Source: AC-32 sp963716865
GTDB taxonomy: Bacteria; Actinomycetota; Thermoleophilia; Gaiellales; Gaiellaceae
Assembly (NCBI GenBank): GCA_963716865.1
Contig: CAVQUF010000003.1
Span: forward strand, 1-64,000
Direction: 5' to 3'
DNA length: 64,000 nucleotides
Numbering within the stretch: the first letter of the stretch is position 1; each line of letters begins with the position of its first letter. The notes beneath the pieces were generated by a model. The model saw only the letters and a list, made by a program, of their open reading frames with translations, ran no database searches and was not told the DNA's origin. Positions 42,921 through 51,843 of the stretch are shown here, piece by piece. The position numbers and the translations under genes were made by a program.

Positions 42921-43678
42921 CCTGGCGCGCGCCCTCGGACCGCCGAGGCGCGGGCCTCCAGCGTGAAGCCGCCGGCCGGCTCGCCGACCCGGCGGCGGTA
43001 CTCGTCGCGGATCGCGTCGCGCTTCTCGGGCGGGAGCGAGAGCAGGTACTCGCCGCCGGGCCCGACGCCGAGCAGGAACGTGCTCCAGAGCTCGCCGAAG
43101 TCCTCGTAGCTGCTCGACACGTCGAGCAAGGCGGTCTCGACGTCCTCCAGACCGGCGTCGCGCCCGAGCCCGGCCAGGCCCTCGAGCGTGTCGTACCGGA
43201 ACGCCTCGCCCTCCTTGCGGGGATCGACGTGGCGGACCGATTCCCAGAAGGTGCGCAGCAGCTGCATCTGGGGGAAGTCCCACGAGCACACGGCTACGAT
43301 TCCGCCGCCGCGCACGACCCGTCGCATCTCGGCGACGCCGGCTACCGGGTCCTTCATGAAGTGGATCACCAGCTGCGCGAGCGCTGCGTCGAACGTGCCG
43401 TCCGGCCACGGCAGGTCCTCCGCCGCGCCGCGGCGGACGTCGGCCTCGGGGACGCGGGCAGCGCACGCCTCGACGAGCGGCGACGGATCGATCGCGGAGA
43501 CGACCGCGGGGCCGAGTCGCGCGGCGAGCTCCTGGGTCAGGATCCCCGAGCCACAGCCGACGTCGAGCACTGTCTGGCCCGGCTCGATGCCGGCCCAGTC
43601 GGCGAAGACGGGCGCCAGCTCCGCCGAGTAGCGCCCCATGAACGAGTCGTACGCGTCACCCGAGACGGCGAAGGTCAT
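42917..43678 (-). CDS. Class I SAM methyltransferase (UbiE/Methyltransf_11-like)
   Basis: 253 residues from ATG 43678, whose start overlaps the mobA end by 23 bases. SAM motif I is VLDVGCGSGILT, motif II has SAIDPSPLVEACAARVPEADV, and the DLPWPDGTFDAALAQLVIHFMKDP segment is of the UbiE type. A C-terminal extension of about 70 residues is specific. It may methylate a small molecule. Its position after fdhD and mobA is unexplained, so a role in molybdenum cofactor or formate metabolism is only a guess. Confidence 0.83.
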
Positions 43679-44192
43679 CCGGGGTATTTACGTTCGCGAG
43701 GAGAGCGGGGTCAAGCTCCACCCGGCTCGTCTCGAGGTCGTCGAGCGCCTCGTGGAGGGCGAAGCGGCCCTCGGCCAGGCGCCGCTCGAGCACCGGGAGC
43801 GCGCTCCTGGCGAAGGCGCCGGGAAGCGGCCCCGTCTGGGAGACAGCCGCGTCGGCGCAGGCGTCGGCGAGCTCGAGCAGGAGCGCGGGGGTGACGAGCG
43901 GCGTGTCGACCGGAAGCACGACGCAGAGGTCGGTCGGCGCTGCCCGGAGACCGGCGACCAGGCCGACGAGAGCAGCGCGCGTCTCGCTGCCGTCGTCGAG
44001 AACGGGGAACGGTAGGTCGAGCTCATCCGCGTCCTTGCCCACGGCGAGCCGCTCGTCGCAGGCCTGGCCGAGGGTGCACCATGCGCGCTCGGCGAGCGTC
44101 TTGCCGTTCAGCCGCACGAGCGCCTTCGGGGAGCCGAAGCGGACGCTTGCACCGCCGACGAGCAGCACACCCGTCAGGTCTGGACGCGCCAC
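43656..44192 (-). CDS. mobA: Molybdenum cofactor guanylyltransferase MobA-like
   Basis: 178 residues from GTG 44192. The nucleotidyltransferase start is GVLLVGGASVRFGSPKALVRLNG (consensus LAGGxSxRMGxPK, with Val for Leu and Phe for Met). VVLPVDTPLVTPALL (compare DxP) is the metal site. It ends NVNTPDDLRRLG, as in MobA. It transfers GMP to molybdopterin to form the bis-MGD cofactor used by formate dehydrogenase. It overlaps fdhD by 19 bases, so the two are co-translated. Confidence 0.85.
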   Translation of the reverse strand: MARPDLTGVLLVGGASVRFGSPKALVRLNGKTLAERAWCTLGQACDERLAVGKDADELDLPFPVLDDGSETRAALVGLVAGLRAAPTDLCVVLPVDTPLVTPALLLELADACADAAVSQTGPLPGAFARSALPVLERRLAEGRFALHEALDDLETSRVELDPALLANVNTPDDLRRLG

Positions 44193-44974
44193 GGCTCCGT
44201 GTAGACGTTCAGGCGACCGCCGCGCGCGAACCCGCACAGCGTGAGCCCGCGGTCGCGGCCGAGGTCGACCGCCAGGCTCGACGGCGCCCCCACCGCGACC
44301 AGGATCGGGCAGCCCGCGACCGCAGCCTTCTGCACCAGCTCGAACGAGAGGCGGCCGCTCACACAGAGGATCGACCGGGCGAGCGGCAGGCGGCCGTCGA
44401 GGAAGGCCCGGCCGATGACCTTGTCCATCGCGTTGTGGCGGCCGACGTCCTCGCGCAGGCAGAGGAGCTCGCCGTCGGAGTCGAAAAGCCCGGTCGCGTG
44501 CAGGCCGCCGGTCGCCGCGAAGGCCCGCTGGGCGGCGCGCAGCTTCTCGGGGAGGGCGGTCAACAGCTCGACAGGCGCCGTCAGATCGCTCTCGACCCTC
44601 GGCGCTTCGACGGCGACGGACTCGAGCGCGCCCTTGCCGCAGACCCCGCACGAGGAGCTCGTGTAGAAGCTCCGTTGCACGCTGGCTGCATCGAAGCCGG
44701 GGGCCTCGACCTCGACGGTGTTCGCGGCCAGGTCCGCGGGCGGCGCCGCGCTCGCGGGCCGGAGTCCCTCGGAGAGGCAGAAGCCGAGCGCGAGCTCCTC
44801 GTCGTTGCCCGGCGTCCGCATCGTGACCGCCACGGGCCGGCCTCCGATCCGGATCTCGAGCGGCTCCTCGACCGCTACCTGGTCGCGGTCCGGACGGCCG
44901 CCCGGCATTCGAACGACCTCGACCGGCGCAGCCGCGTAGGGCGGCACCTCGAGGGCTTCGTTGTCGGCCCCCAT
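44174..44974 (-). CDS. fdhD: Formate dehydrogenase sulfur-carrier protein FdhD
   Basis: 266 residues from ATG 44974 (the frame is open to 45007). It passes sulfur from a desulfurase to the molybdenum centre of formate dehydrogenase. The two active Cys are in SSSCGVCGKG. Other family features are VRMPGGRPDRDQVAVEEPLEIRIGG, TPGNDEELALGFCLSEGL, then LCLREDVGRHNAMDKVIG and CVSGRLSFELVQKA. Together with selA, selB and selC it implies a selenocysteine-containing formate dehydrogenase elsewhere. The divergent purD start is 183 bases away. Confidence 0.95.
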   Translation of the reverse strand: MGADNEALEVPPYAAAPVEVVRMPGGRPDRDQVAVEEPLEIRIGGRPVAVTMRTPGNDEELALGFCLSEGLRPASAAPPADLAANTVEVEAPGFDAASVQRSFYTSSSCGVCGKGALESVAVEAPRVESDLTAPVELLTALPEKLRAAQRAFAATGGLHATGLFDSDGELLCLREDVGRHNAMDKVIGRAFLDGRLPLARSILCVSGRLSFELVQKAAVAGCPILVAVGAPSSLAVDLGRDRGLTLCGFARGGRLNVYTEPWRVQT

Positions 44975-45157
44975 TGCGCTCGTAGCGTACCCGCGGCATC
45001 CCGGCACGCTTTCGACACGGTCCGGTCACAGACACGCGCGCCTTTCCGGATTACGATCGCCTCGGGGAGGAGGCCGGGCGAACCGAACTACGGGACCAAG
45101 GGCCCGCCGTGAGGTGCCGGTGCTCGCTCGCGCCGGTTTGCTCAGTAGACTCGGCTC

Positions 45158-46381
45158 GTGAGGGTCCTAGTCGTCGGCTCGGGCGGACGTGAGCACGCAC
45201 TCGCCTGGAAGCTCGCCGAAAGCCGACGTCTCGAGTCGCTCCACGCTGCCCCAGGAAACCCGGGAATCGCGCGCATCGGCGAGTGCCATCCGGTACGGGC
45301 GGAGGATGCGGAGGGCCTCCTCGACCTGTGCCACACGATCGGCATCGACCTCGCCGTCGTCGGGCCGGAGGCCCCGCTCGTCGCCGGGCTCGCAGACACG
45401 CTCCGGCATGCGGGGATCTCCGTGTTCGGGCCGAGCCGGGCGGCAGCGCGGATCGAAGGCTCGAAGAGCTTCGCCAAGGAGGTGATGGAGGCAGCCGGGG
45501 TCCCGACCGCGTCCCGGCTCACAACCGCGCGCCCTCCGTGCGTCGTCAAGGCCGACGGGCTCGCCGCGGGCAAGGGCGTCTTCGTCTGCCGGACCCAGGA
45601 GGAGCTCGACGCCGGCCTGCACGCCGCGGCTGCCCTGGGCGGCGAAGCTCTGCTCGAGGAGTTGCTCGAGGGAGAAGAGGTCTCGCTCTTCGTCCTGACC
45701 GACGGACACGATGCCGCGTCGCTCGCACCGGCGCAGGATTTCAAGCGCGTCGGCGAAGGCGACACCGGGCCCAACACCGGCGGGATGGGCTCGTACTCTC
45801 CGGTGCCGCGGCTCGGCGAGGGCGAGGTCGAGGAGCTCGTCGACACGATTCATCGTCCGGTGCTCGCAGAGCTCGCCAAGCGCGGAACGCCGTTCGCCGG
45901 CCTGCTCTACGCAGGCCTGATGCTCACCGAGGACGGGCCGCGGGTGCTCGAGTTCAACTGCCGTTTCGGCGACCCGGAGACCCAGTCGATCCTGCCGCGT
46001 CTCGAGGGCGACCTCCTCGAGGCGCTGACCGGCGCCGCCGAGGGCGCACTGGGCGGCCAGCTCGCCGTCGGCAGCCACGCCGCGGTGACGGTCGTCCTGG
46101 CCGGTGGCGAGTACCCGGAGCGCAGCGATAGCGGGACGCCGATCGAAGGCATCGAGGACGCCGAGGCCACGGGCGCACTCGTCTTCCACGCCGGTACCGC
46201 ACGGCGGGAAGGACGGCTCGTGACGAACGGCGGCCGGATCCTGAACGTCACCGCCGTGGCCGACGACCTGGCCGCCGCTCGTAGAGCCGCGTATGAAGCG
46301 GCCGGACGGATCTCGTTCTCCGGGATGCGCGTCCGCCGCGACATCGGGCTCGGGGCCGCCGAGGGACATGTCCGCATCTGA
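45158..46381 (+). CDS. purD: Phosphoribosylamine-glycine ligase
   Basis: 407 residues, ATP-grasp fold. It adds glycine to 5-phosphoribosylamine. Motifs are VLVVGSGGREHALAWKL at the start, GPEAPLVAGL, FGPSRAAARIEGSKSFAKEVM and VVKADGLAAGKGVFV (ATP-grasp lysines). GDTGPNTGGMGSYSPVP and LEFNCRFGDPETQSILP (metal and phosphate site) follow. The start is GTG 45158, 11 bases after a TAGACT -10-like hexamer, so the transcript may have a very short leader. It overlaps purE by 14 bases. Confidence 0.97.
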   Translation: MRVLVVGSGGREHALAWKLAESRRLESLHAAPGNPGIARIGECHPVRAEDAEGLLDLCHTIGIDLAVVGPEAPLVAGLADTLRHAGISVFGPSRAAARIEGSKSFAKEVMEAAGVPTASRLTTARPPCVVKADGLAAGKGVFVCRTQEELDAGLHAAAALGGEALLEELLEGEEVSLFVLTDGHDAASLAPAQDFKRVGEGDTGPNTGGMGSYSPVPRLGEGEVEELVDTIHRPVLAELAKRGTPFAGLLYAGLMLTEDGPRVLEFNCRFGDPETQSILPRLEGDLLEALTGAAEGALGGQLAVGSHAAVTVVLAGGEYPERSDSGTPIEGIEDAEATGALVFHAGTARREGRLVTNGGRILNVTAVADDLAAARRAAYEAAGRISFSGMRVRRDIGLGAAEGHVRI

Positions 46382-46799
46382 CCGCCCGGTCGTCGGCATT
46401 CTCGTCGGCTCCGACTCGGACCGCGACCGGATGCAGCCTGCGCTCGACGAGCTCGCCTCGCACGGGATCACGCACGAGCTCGAGGTGCGCTCGGCCCACC
46501 GCACGCCCGACGCCGTCGCCGACTACGCGCGTACGGCTCGCGAGCGCGGCCTCAAGGTGCTGATCGCCGGAGCGGGCCTCGCCGCGGCGCTCCCCGGAGT
46601 CGTCGCGGCGCACACCGACCTGCCCGTGATCGGCGTGCCGCTGCGCTCCGAGAAGAGCGTGCTCGACGGGCTCGACGCGCTCCTCTCGATCACACAGCTC
46701 CCGCCTGGCGTCCCCGTCGCCGCCGTGGGCGTCGACAGCGCGAGAAACGCGGCGATCCTCGCGACCCGCATACTGTCTGTCGCCTCGGCATCGAGCTGA
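46368..46799 (+). CDS. purE: N5-carboxyaminoimidazole ribonucleotide mutase
   Basis: 143 residues, class I PurE. The motifs are ILVGSDSDRDRMQPALDEL, EVRSAHRTPDAV (with the catalytic His) and IAGAGLAAALPGVVAAHT. The usual AAHLPG is AAALPG here. No purK gene is adjacent, so either PurK is elsewhere or the enzyme carboxylates AIR directly like class II forms. It starts at ATG 46368 within the end of purD; purB begins 30 bases after its stop. Confidence 0.95.
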   Translation: MSASDRPVVGILVGSDSDRDRMQPALDELASHGITHELEVRSAHRTPDAVADYARTARERGLKVLIAGAGLAAALPGVVAAHTDLPVIGVPLRSEKSVLDGLDALLSITQLPPGVPVAAVGVDSARNAAILATRILSVASASS

Positions 46800-46829
46800 C
46801 GCGCCGGGACCGCAACTAGAATCGCAACG

Positions 46830-48146
46830 GTGATCTCGCGCTATTCCCGCCCGGCCATGCACGCGATCTGGTCGGACGAGGAGAGGCTCGCCCGGTGGCT
46901 GGAGGTCGAGCTTGCGGCGCTCGATGCCTGGGCCGAGCTGGGCGTCGTCCCCGACGAGGCCGCGCGGACGATCAGGGAGCAGGCGCGCCCGCCGAGCCCG
47001 GAGCGGGTCGCCGAACTCGAGGCGACCCTCCACCACGACACGGCCGCGTTCGTGGACGCGGTCGCGGAGACGCTGGGAGCGGAAGGCCGCTGGTTCCACT
47101 ACGGCCTGACCTCCTCCGACGTTGTCGACACGGGGCTCGCGCTGCAGGTGCGCGAGGCCGGCGCGCTGCTCGTCGACGGCCTCGACCGGGCGCAGGACGA
47201 GGTGATCGCCCTCGCGCGCGAGCACAGGAACACGGTGTGCATCGGCCGGACGCACGGCGTCCACGCGGAGCCGACGACGTTCGGGCTCAAGCTCGCGGGC
47301 TGGGCCTTCGAGCTGGAGCGCGGCCGCGAACGGGTCGCCGGCGCGCTCGAGCGGATGCGGGTCGGCAAGCTCTCCGGCGTGGTCGGGACCTATGCGGCAA
47401 CCGATCCCGAGCTGGAGCGCATCGCATGTGAGCGGCTCGGCCTCGAGCCAGAGCCCGCGTCCACGCAGGTTCTTCAGCGCGACCGTCACGCCGAGCTGCT
47501 GACCGCACTGGCGGTCGTCGCCGCCTCGCTCGAGCGCTTCGCAACCGAGATCCGCCACCTGGCCCGGACCGAGGTCGCCGAGGTCGCGGAACCGTTCGGC
47601 AAGGGCCAGAAGGGCTCGTCGGCGATGCCGCACAAGCGCAACCCGGTCGTCTCCGAGCGCATCTGCGGTCTCGCACGCGTCGTGCGCGCGAACGCACTCG
47701 TCGGGCTCGAGAACGTCGCGCTCTGGCACGAACGCGACATCTCGCACTCCTCGGCCGAGCGGGTGGTCGTCCCGGATTCGTTCCTCGCGCTCGACTACAT
47801 GCTCGACCGCTTCGCCTGGCTCGTCGAGGGGCTCGAGGTCGGGCCGGAACGGATGCTGCGCAATCTCGAGACGGGGCACGGGCTCTTCTTCAGTCAGCGT
47901 CTCCTGCTGGCGCTCGTCGAGTCCGGGCTCGAGCGCGACGCCGCCTACCGGCTCGTCCAGGCGCACGCGATTCAGGCACAGGAGGAGCAGCGGGACTTCC
48001 GCGAGCTCGTCCGGGCGGACGAGGCGATCGCGGGTCGGGTCGATCTCGACGCGATCTTCGACCTCGGGTGGTACACCAGGCACGTCGACACCGTCTTCGA
48101 GCGGCTTGCCGCTCTCACCCCAAGAGAGGAGCCAATCCATGCCTGA
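46830..48146 (+). CDS. purB: Adenylosuccinate lyase
   Basis: 438 residues of the fumarase/aspartase superfamily. It acts twice in purine synthesis (SAICAR and adenylosuccinate cleavage). Seen motifs are HDTAAFVDAVAE with the base region, HYGLTSSDVVDT, GRTHGVHAEPTTFG and the signature GSSAMPHKRNPVVSE with the catalytic Ser loop. The start is GTG 46830. The final eight bases overlap the purC start. Confidence 0.97.
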   Translation: MISRYSRPAMHAIWSDEERLARWLEVELAALDAWAELGVVPDEAARTIREQARPPSPERVAELEATLHHDTAAFVDAVAETLGAEGRWFHYGLTSSDVVDTGLALQVREAGALLVDGLDRAQDEVIALAREHRNTVCIGRTHGVHAEPTTFGLKLAGWAFELERGRERVAGALERMRVGKLSGVVGTYAATDPELERIACERLGLEPEPASTQVLQRDRHAELLTALAVVAASLERFATEIRHLARTEVAEVAEPFGKGQKGSSAMPHKRNPVVSERICGLARVVRANALVGLENVALWHERDISHSSAERVVVPDSFLALDYMLDRFAWLVEGLEVGPERMLRNLETGHGLFFSQRLLLALVESGLERDAAYRLVQAHAIQAQEEQRDFRELVRADEAIAGRVDLDAIFDLGWYTRHVDTVFERLAALTPREEPIHA

Positions 48147-49002
48147 GGCCGCAGTCCACGTGGGAAGCGGCAAGGTTCGCGAGCTGTTCGAGCTCGACGC
48201 GGACCGCCTGCTGCTCGTCGCGAGCGACCGTATCTCGACGTTCGACGTCGTCCTTCCCACCGAGATCCCCGACAAGGGTCGCGTCCTCACCGGCCTCTCG
48301 GGTTTCTGGTTCACGCGTACCCGCGAGCTCGTGCCGAACCACCTGCTCGCGCTGAGGCCCGACGGGCGCTCGAGCGAGTGCCGGCGGCTGGAGATGCTGC
48401 CGCTCGAGTGCGTGGTCAGGGGCTACCTGGCGGGCTCGGGCTGGAAGGACTACCGCGAGACCGGATCCGTCTGCGGCCACGAGCTCCCTCCGGGCCTGCT
48501 CGAGTCGGCCCGCCTCCCGGAGCCGATCTTCACGCCGTCCACGAAGGCGACCGAGGGCCACGACGAGAACATCGACCGAGAGCGCGCGGCGGAGCTGGTC
48601 GGACGGGAGCGATTCGACGAGGTCGAGCGCGTCTCGCTCGAGCTCTACCGCTTCGCCTCGGAGCGCGCAGCCGAGCGCGGGGTCCTGATCGCCGACACGA
48701 AGTTCGAGCTCGGGGTCGACGCCGACGGCAGGCTCGTCCTCGCGGACGAGGCGTTCACGCCCGACTCGTCGCGCTTCTGGCCCCAGGACGAGTACGAGCC
48801 AGGGCGTCCGCAGCCGTCGTTCGACAAGCAGTTCGTCCGCGACTACTGCGAGACCCTCGGCTGGGACAAGACCGACCCAGGCCCCGAGCTTCCGTCCGAC
48901 ATCGTCGCCGGCACGCGGGCCCGGTACGTGGAGGCCTTCGAGCGGATCACCGAGATCCCGTTCGACGACTACCTCGCAGACCCCGGCGTGGTACTCGAAT
49001 GA
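48139..49002 (+). CDS. purC: Phosphoribosylaminoimidazole-succinocarboxamide synthase
   Basis: 287 residues, ATP-dependent. It joins CAIR with aspartate to SAICAR. Motifs are GSGKVRELFELDADRLLLVASDRIS, PLECVVRGYLAGSGWKDY (ATP lid), PSTKATEGHDENI and ADTKFELGVD...LVLADEAFTPDSSRFWP. It is the longer, bacterial type I form. ATG 48139 follows GAGAGGAG; the stop overlaps the purS start (ATGA). Confidence 0.97.
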   Translation: MPEAAVHVGSGKVRELFELDADRLLLVASDRISTFDVVLPTEIPDKGRVLTGLSGFWFTRTRELVPNHLLALRPDGRSSECRRLEMLPLECVVRGYLAGSGWKDYRETGSVCGHELPPGLLESARLPEPIFTPSTKATEGHDENIDRERAAELVGRERFDEVERVSLELYRFASERAAERGVLIADTKFELGVDADGRLVLADEAFTPDSSRFWPQDEYEPGRPQPSFDKQFVRDYCETLGWDKTDPGPELPSDIVAGTRARYVEAFERITEIPFDDYLADPGVVLE

Positions 49003-49241
49003 AGGCGACCGTGCTCGTCCGACCGAAACCCGGGATCCTCGATCCGCAGGGCGAGACGGTCGAGCGCTCGCTGCGCCAGCTCGGCTTCGCGGTCGAGGAC
49101 GCCCGCGTCGGCCGCGTCGTCGACCTCGAGCTGGAGGACGGCGACCCCGAGCAGGCCCGGGCGGAGCTGGAGCGCATGTGCGAGCAGCTGCTCGCGAACC
49201 CGCTGATCGAGTCCTACGAGATAACGGTGGCAGACGGGTGA
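48999..49241 (+). CDS. purS: FGAM synthase subunit PurS
   Basis: 80 residues, the small scaffold subunit of the PurLSQ complex that makes FGAM. Typical sequence is VLVRPKPGILDPQGETVERSLRQLGF, then VGRVVDLELE and LLANPLIESYEI. The start overlaps purC as ATGA; the stop overlaps the purQ GTG as GTGA. Confidence 0.95.
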   Translation: MKATVLVRPKPGILDPQGETVERSLRQLGFAVEDARVGRVVDLELEDGDPEQARAELERMCEQLLANPLIESYEITVADG

Positions 49242-49927
49242 GCCGACCGACGATCGCGGTCGTCGTCTTCCCGGGCTCGAACGACGACCGGGACGCGGCG
49301 CTCGCCCTCGACGCGCTCGGAGCCGACCCCCGGCTCGTCTGGCACGCCGATCCCGAGCTCCCGGATGTGAACGCGGTGGTCCTCCCCGGCGGGTTCTCGT
49401 ACGGGGACTATCTGCGCTGCGGGGCGATCGCTCGCTTCGCGCCGATCATGGGCGCGGTCAACCGGTTCGCCGCGGGAGGCGGTCTCGTGCTGGGGATCTG
49501 CAACGGCTTTCAGGTTCTCTGCGAGGCAGGGCTCCTTCCGGGCGCGCTCCGGCCGAACGCGTCCCTTTCGTTTGTTTGCGCGGACGTTCCGCTCCTGGTC
49601 GAGCGGGCTGACACTGCGTTCACCTCCCGCTGCGAGCCGGAGCAGCGGCTGAGGATGCCCGTGAAGCACGGCGAGGGCTGCTACTTCGCCGACGGCCAGC
49701 TGCTCGCCGAGCTCGAGGCGAACGGCCAGATCGCTCTCCGCTACGAGGACAACCCGAACGGGTCGATCGGCGACGTGGCGGCGGTCGTCAGCGAAGCGGG
49801 CAACGTCTTCGGCCTGATGCCGCACCCGGAGCACGCCGTCGATCCGCTGCTCGGCTCGACGGACGGAGCCCTCGTCCTCGGCTCGCTCATCGACGCGGCC
49901 CGCGAGCGCTCGCCGGCCGCCGTCTAG
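49238..49927 (+). CDS. purQ: FGAM synthase glutaminase subunit PurQ
   Basis: 229 residues, a class I glutamine amidotransferase that supplies ammonia to PurL. Catalytic Cys is in LGICNGFQVLCEAGLLPG, and His and Glu are in GLMPHPEHA. PGSNDDRDAALAL and PGGFSYGDYLRCGAIARF are also present. The start is GTG 49238. The operon ends here: purL is not the next gene, which instead is a small ORF on the minus strand. Confidence 0.96.
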   Translation: MSRPTIAVVVFPGSNDDRDAALALDALGADPRLVWHADPELPDVNAVVLPGGFSYGDYLRCGAIARFAPIMGAVNRFAAGGGLVLGICNGFQVLCEAGLLPGALRPNASLSFVCADVPLLVERADTAFTSRCEPEQRLRMPVKHGEGCYFADGQLLAELEANGQIALRYEDNPNGSIGDVAAVVSEAGNVFGLMPHPEHAVDPLLGSTDGALVLGSLIDAARERSPAAV

Positions 49928-49939
49928 GCAGACAGGCCG

Positions 49940-50206
49940 TTACGGAGGCCTCATCCCCAGCACCTCGGCGAGCCCGGGCCGCTGGGCCAGGCCCGCACGC
50001 AACCGCTCGAGGTCCCGCGACCGCAGCGTGACCGGCCCGCGCCGTGCCGTGCCACCGGTCGAATAGGCAAAGCGGACGAGCCGCTCGCCGCCGGGACCCT
50101 CGAGCAGCTGGACAAGCGACGAGAATCGCTTTCCGCCCGCTCGCTGGGCGAGCGCCAGCTCCTCGACGAGCTCCGCCGGGCCCCAGGGTGTCGCCGCTGT
50201 CGCCAT
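49940..50206 (-). CDS. Small conserved-looking protein, 88 residues
   Basis: ATG 50206 opens MATAATPWGPAELVEELALAQ, then GGKRFSSLVQLLEGPGGERLVRFAYSTGG and a basic end with RSRDLERLRAGLAQRPGL. It looks like a small alpha/beta cytosolic protein. No family is recognised. It is convergent with purQ (12 bases) and divergent from the GGDEF gene. Confidence 0.55.
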   Translation of the reverse strand: MATAATPWGPAELVEELALAQRAGGKRFSSLVQLLEGPGGERLVRFAYSTGGTARRGPVTLRSRDLERLRAGLAQRPGLAEVLGMRPP

Positions 50207-50333
50207 CGGAACCCACGCTAGCCGCACGCTCGTCACGTGTCTGCAACGCCTTCGCACCGGATCTGTAACGGCGCGCGAATCACACGATCGAGGGACGCGA
50301 ACAGGGAACCGGCCCGCGATTCTCAAGAGGCAG

Positions 50334-51191
50334 ATGCCTGCGGCTGTGTCACGTCACCGCGTCTTCCTGCTCGCGACCTCGGCGGTCCTGTACGCGCTGA
50401 TCTTCACCGCGTTCCTGACCCTGGAGAGGCCGGGCCTCGGAATCGCGAACTTCTACTACTTTCCGGTCGCGATGATCGCGCTCGCGGGCGGGCCGCTCTG
50501 GGGCGCCGCCGCCGGGCTCCTGGCAACGGCCGTCTACGCGCTAGGGATCGTGCTGAACCCGCACATCCCGTCGGCCCAGGTGCTGACCGCGACCGCCTCG
50601 ATCCGGCTGATCACGTTCGCGACGATGGGCGCGCTCGTCGGGTGGTTCGCCCACAGCAACCGCAGGCTCGCTGACGAGCTGCGCGTCGCCGAGGAGCACG
50701 ACTTCCTCACGGGACTGCTCAACACGCGCTCGTTCGACGCCGTTCTCGCGGCCCGCGTCGAGCTCGGCCTGCCCTTCGGGCTGATCCTCGGCGACATGGA
50801 CGACTTCCGGGAGATCAACGACCGGGAGGGGCACGCGGTCGGCAACGACCTCCTCCGCCGCGTCGCCGAGCTGCTCCAGCGCAAGCTCGAGCCCGGGGAC
50901 CAGCTCGCGCGCGTGGGCGGCGACGAGTTCGCGGTCGTCACCTCGACTCCGGGCACGGACGCCGTGCGGGCGCTATGCAGCCGCCTGACCGCGGCGCTCG
51001 CCGAGGAGGGTCTGAGCATCAGCTTCGGGTGGGCCGTCTGCCCGCGTGACGGCGACAGCCCGCTGCTCCTCTTCCGCGCGGCGGACGAGCGCCTGTTCGC
51101 GCAGAAGCTGATCGGGAGCCGCCTCTCCTCCGCCGAGGTCGTGAGCCTGCCGTCCACGGCCGAGCGGCTCATGCGCTCGCGCCGGGCCTGA
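50334..51191 (+). CDS. Membrane-bound GGDEF diguanylate cyclase
   Basis: 285 residues. Three or four transmembrane helices occupy residues 9-107, followed by a linker helix and a GGDEF domain. The active motif GGDEF is intact at 195-199 (RVGGDEF), with ILGDMDDFREINDREGHAVGND upstream for GTP and metal binding. There is no clear RxxD inhibition site before it. It makes cyclic di-GMP from two GTP. No EAL or PilZ gene is nearby. Confidence 0.92.
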   Translation: MPAAVSRHRVFLLATSAVLYALIFTAFLTLERPGLGIANFYYFPVAMIALAGGPLWGAAAGLLATAVYALGIVLNPHIPSAQVLTATASIRLITFATMGALVGWFAHSNRRLADELRVAEEHDFLTGLLNTRSFDAVLAARVELGLPFGLILGDMDDFREINDREGHAVGNDLLRRVAELLQRKLEPGDQLARVGGDEFAVVTSTPGTDAVRALCSRLTAALAEEGLSISFGWAVCPRDGDSPLLLFRAADERLFAQKLIGSRLSSAEVVSLPSTAERLMRSRRA

Positions 51192-51219
51192 TCGCCGGGC
51201 CTGCGGCTACATTCAGGCC

Positions 51220-51828
51220 ATGAAGCGGGCCGCGCTCCTCGCGGGTCTCGGCCTCCTCGTCGTCAGTGGCTGCGGGGGCACGACGGCCGAGCAGCCGGCG
51301 ACGACGGCCACTAGCACGACCGGGCACGCGAGCACGACGACGACCTCGTCCACCACGAGCTGCCCATCGTTCGGCGGCGGGACCGCAACGCAGAGCAGCG
51401 CGGCGAAGCCTTCGAAGACGATGCTGCTCACCGCGGTGCAGGCGAGCTCGGACGGCTGCACCGACCGGATCGTCTTCACGTTCCGCCCGGCGGCGGGACA
51501 GCAGCCCGGCTACACGGTCGGATACCGGACCGCCGAGGAGGCGCAGACCCAGGACGCGTCCGGCAAGTTCATCCCGATTGCCGGGAAGTCGTTCCTGGTC
51601 ATCCGGTTCGAGCCGGCCGCGACGGCCGATCTCACCGGAGCGACGCCGGTGTTCACCTACACCGGGCCGTGGAAGTTCACCCCGTCCGGAACGCGCTACA
51701 CGCGGGAGCTGGCGAAGACCGGCGACTTCGAGGCGGTCCTGACCTGGGGGATCGGCCTCTCGGAGGAGCGGCCCTTCACGGTGTCGAGCTCCGGCTCGCC
51801 CGCGAGCGTGACGATCGAGATCGGCTGA
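51220..51828 (+). CDS. Lipoprotein with AMIN-like beta domain
   Basis: 202 residues. Signal peptide with lipobox VVSGC (Cys18), so it is anchored to the outer face of the membrane. A Thr/Ser-rich linker (about 22-48) follows, then a beta-rich domain resembling actinobacterial AMIN-like lipoproteins: FVFRPAAG-type strands, SFLVIRFEPA, then TPVFTYTGPWKF and EAVLTWGIGLSEERPFTV. It probably binds cell-wall polymer. It is transcribed alone. Confidence 0.75.
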   Translation: MKRAALLAGLGLLVVSGCGGTTAEQPATTATSTTGHASTTTTSSTTSCPSFGGGTATQSSAAKPSKTMLLTAVQASSDGCTDRIVFTFRPAAGQQPGYTVGYRTAEEAQTQDASGKFIPIAGKSFLVIRFEPAATADLTGATPVFTYTGPWKFTPSGTRYTRELAKTGDFEAVLTWGIGLSEERPFTVSSSGSPASVTIEIG

Positions 51829-51843
51829 CGGCTTCGCCGCCGG

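Noticed and set aside
46248..48314. 688-codon minus-strand frame opposite purE and purB
   Set aside because: Antisense of two well-recognised purine genes and low-complexity Arg/Glu/Val composition.
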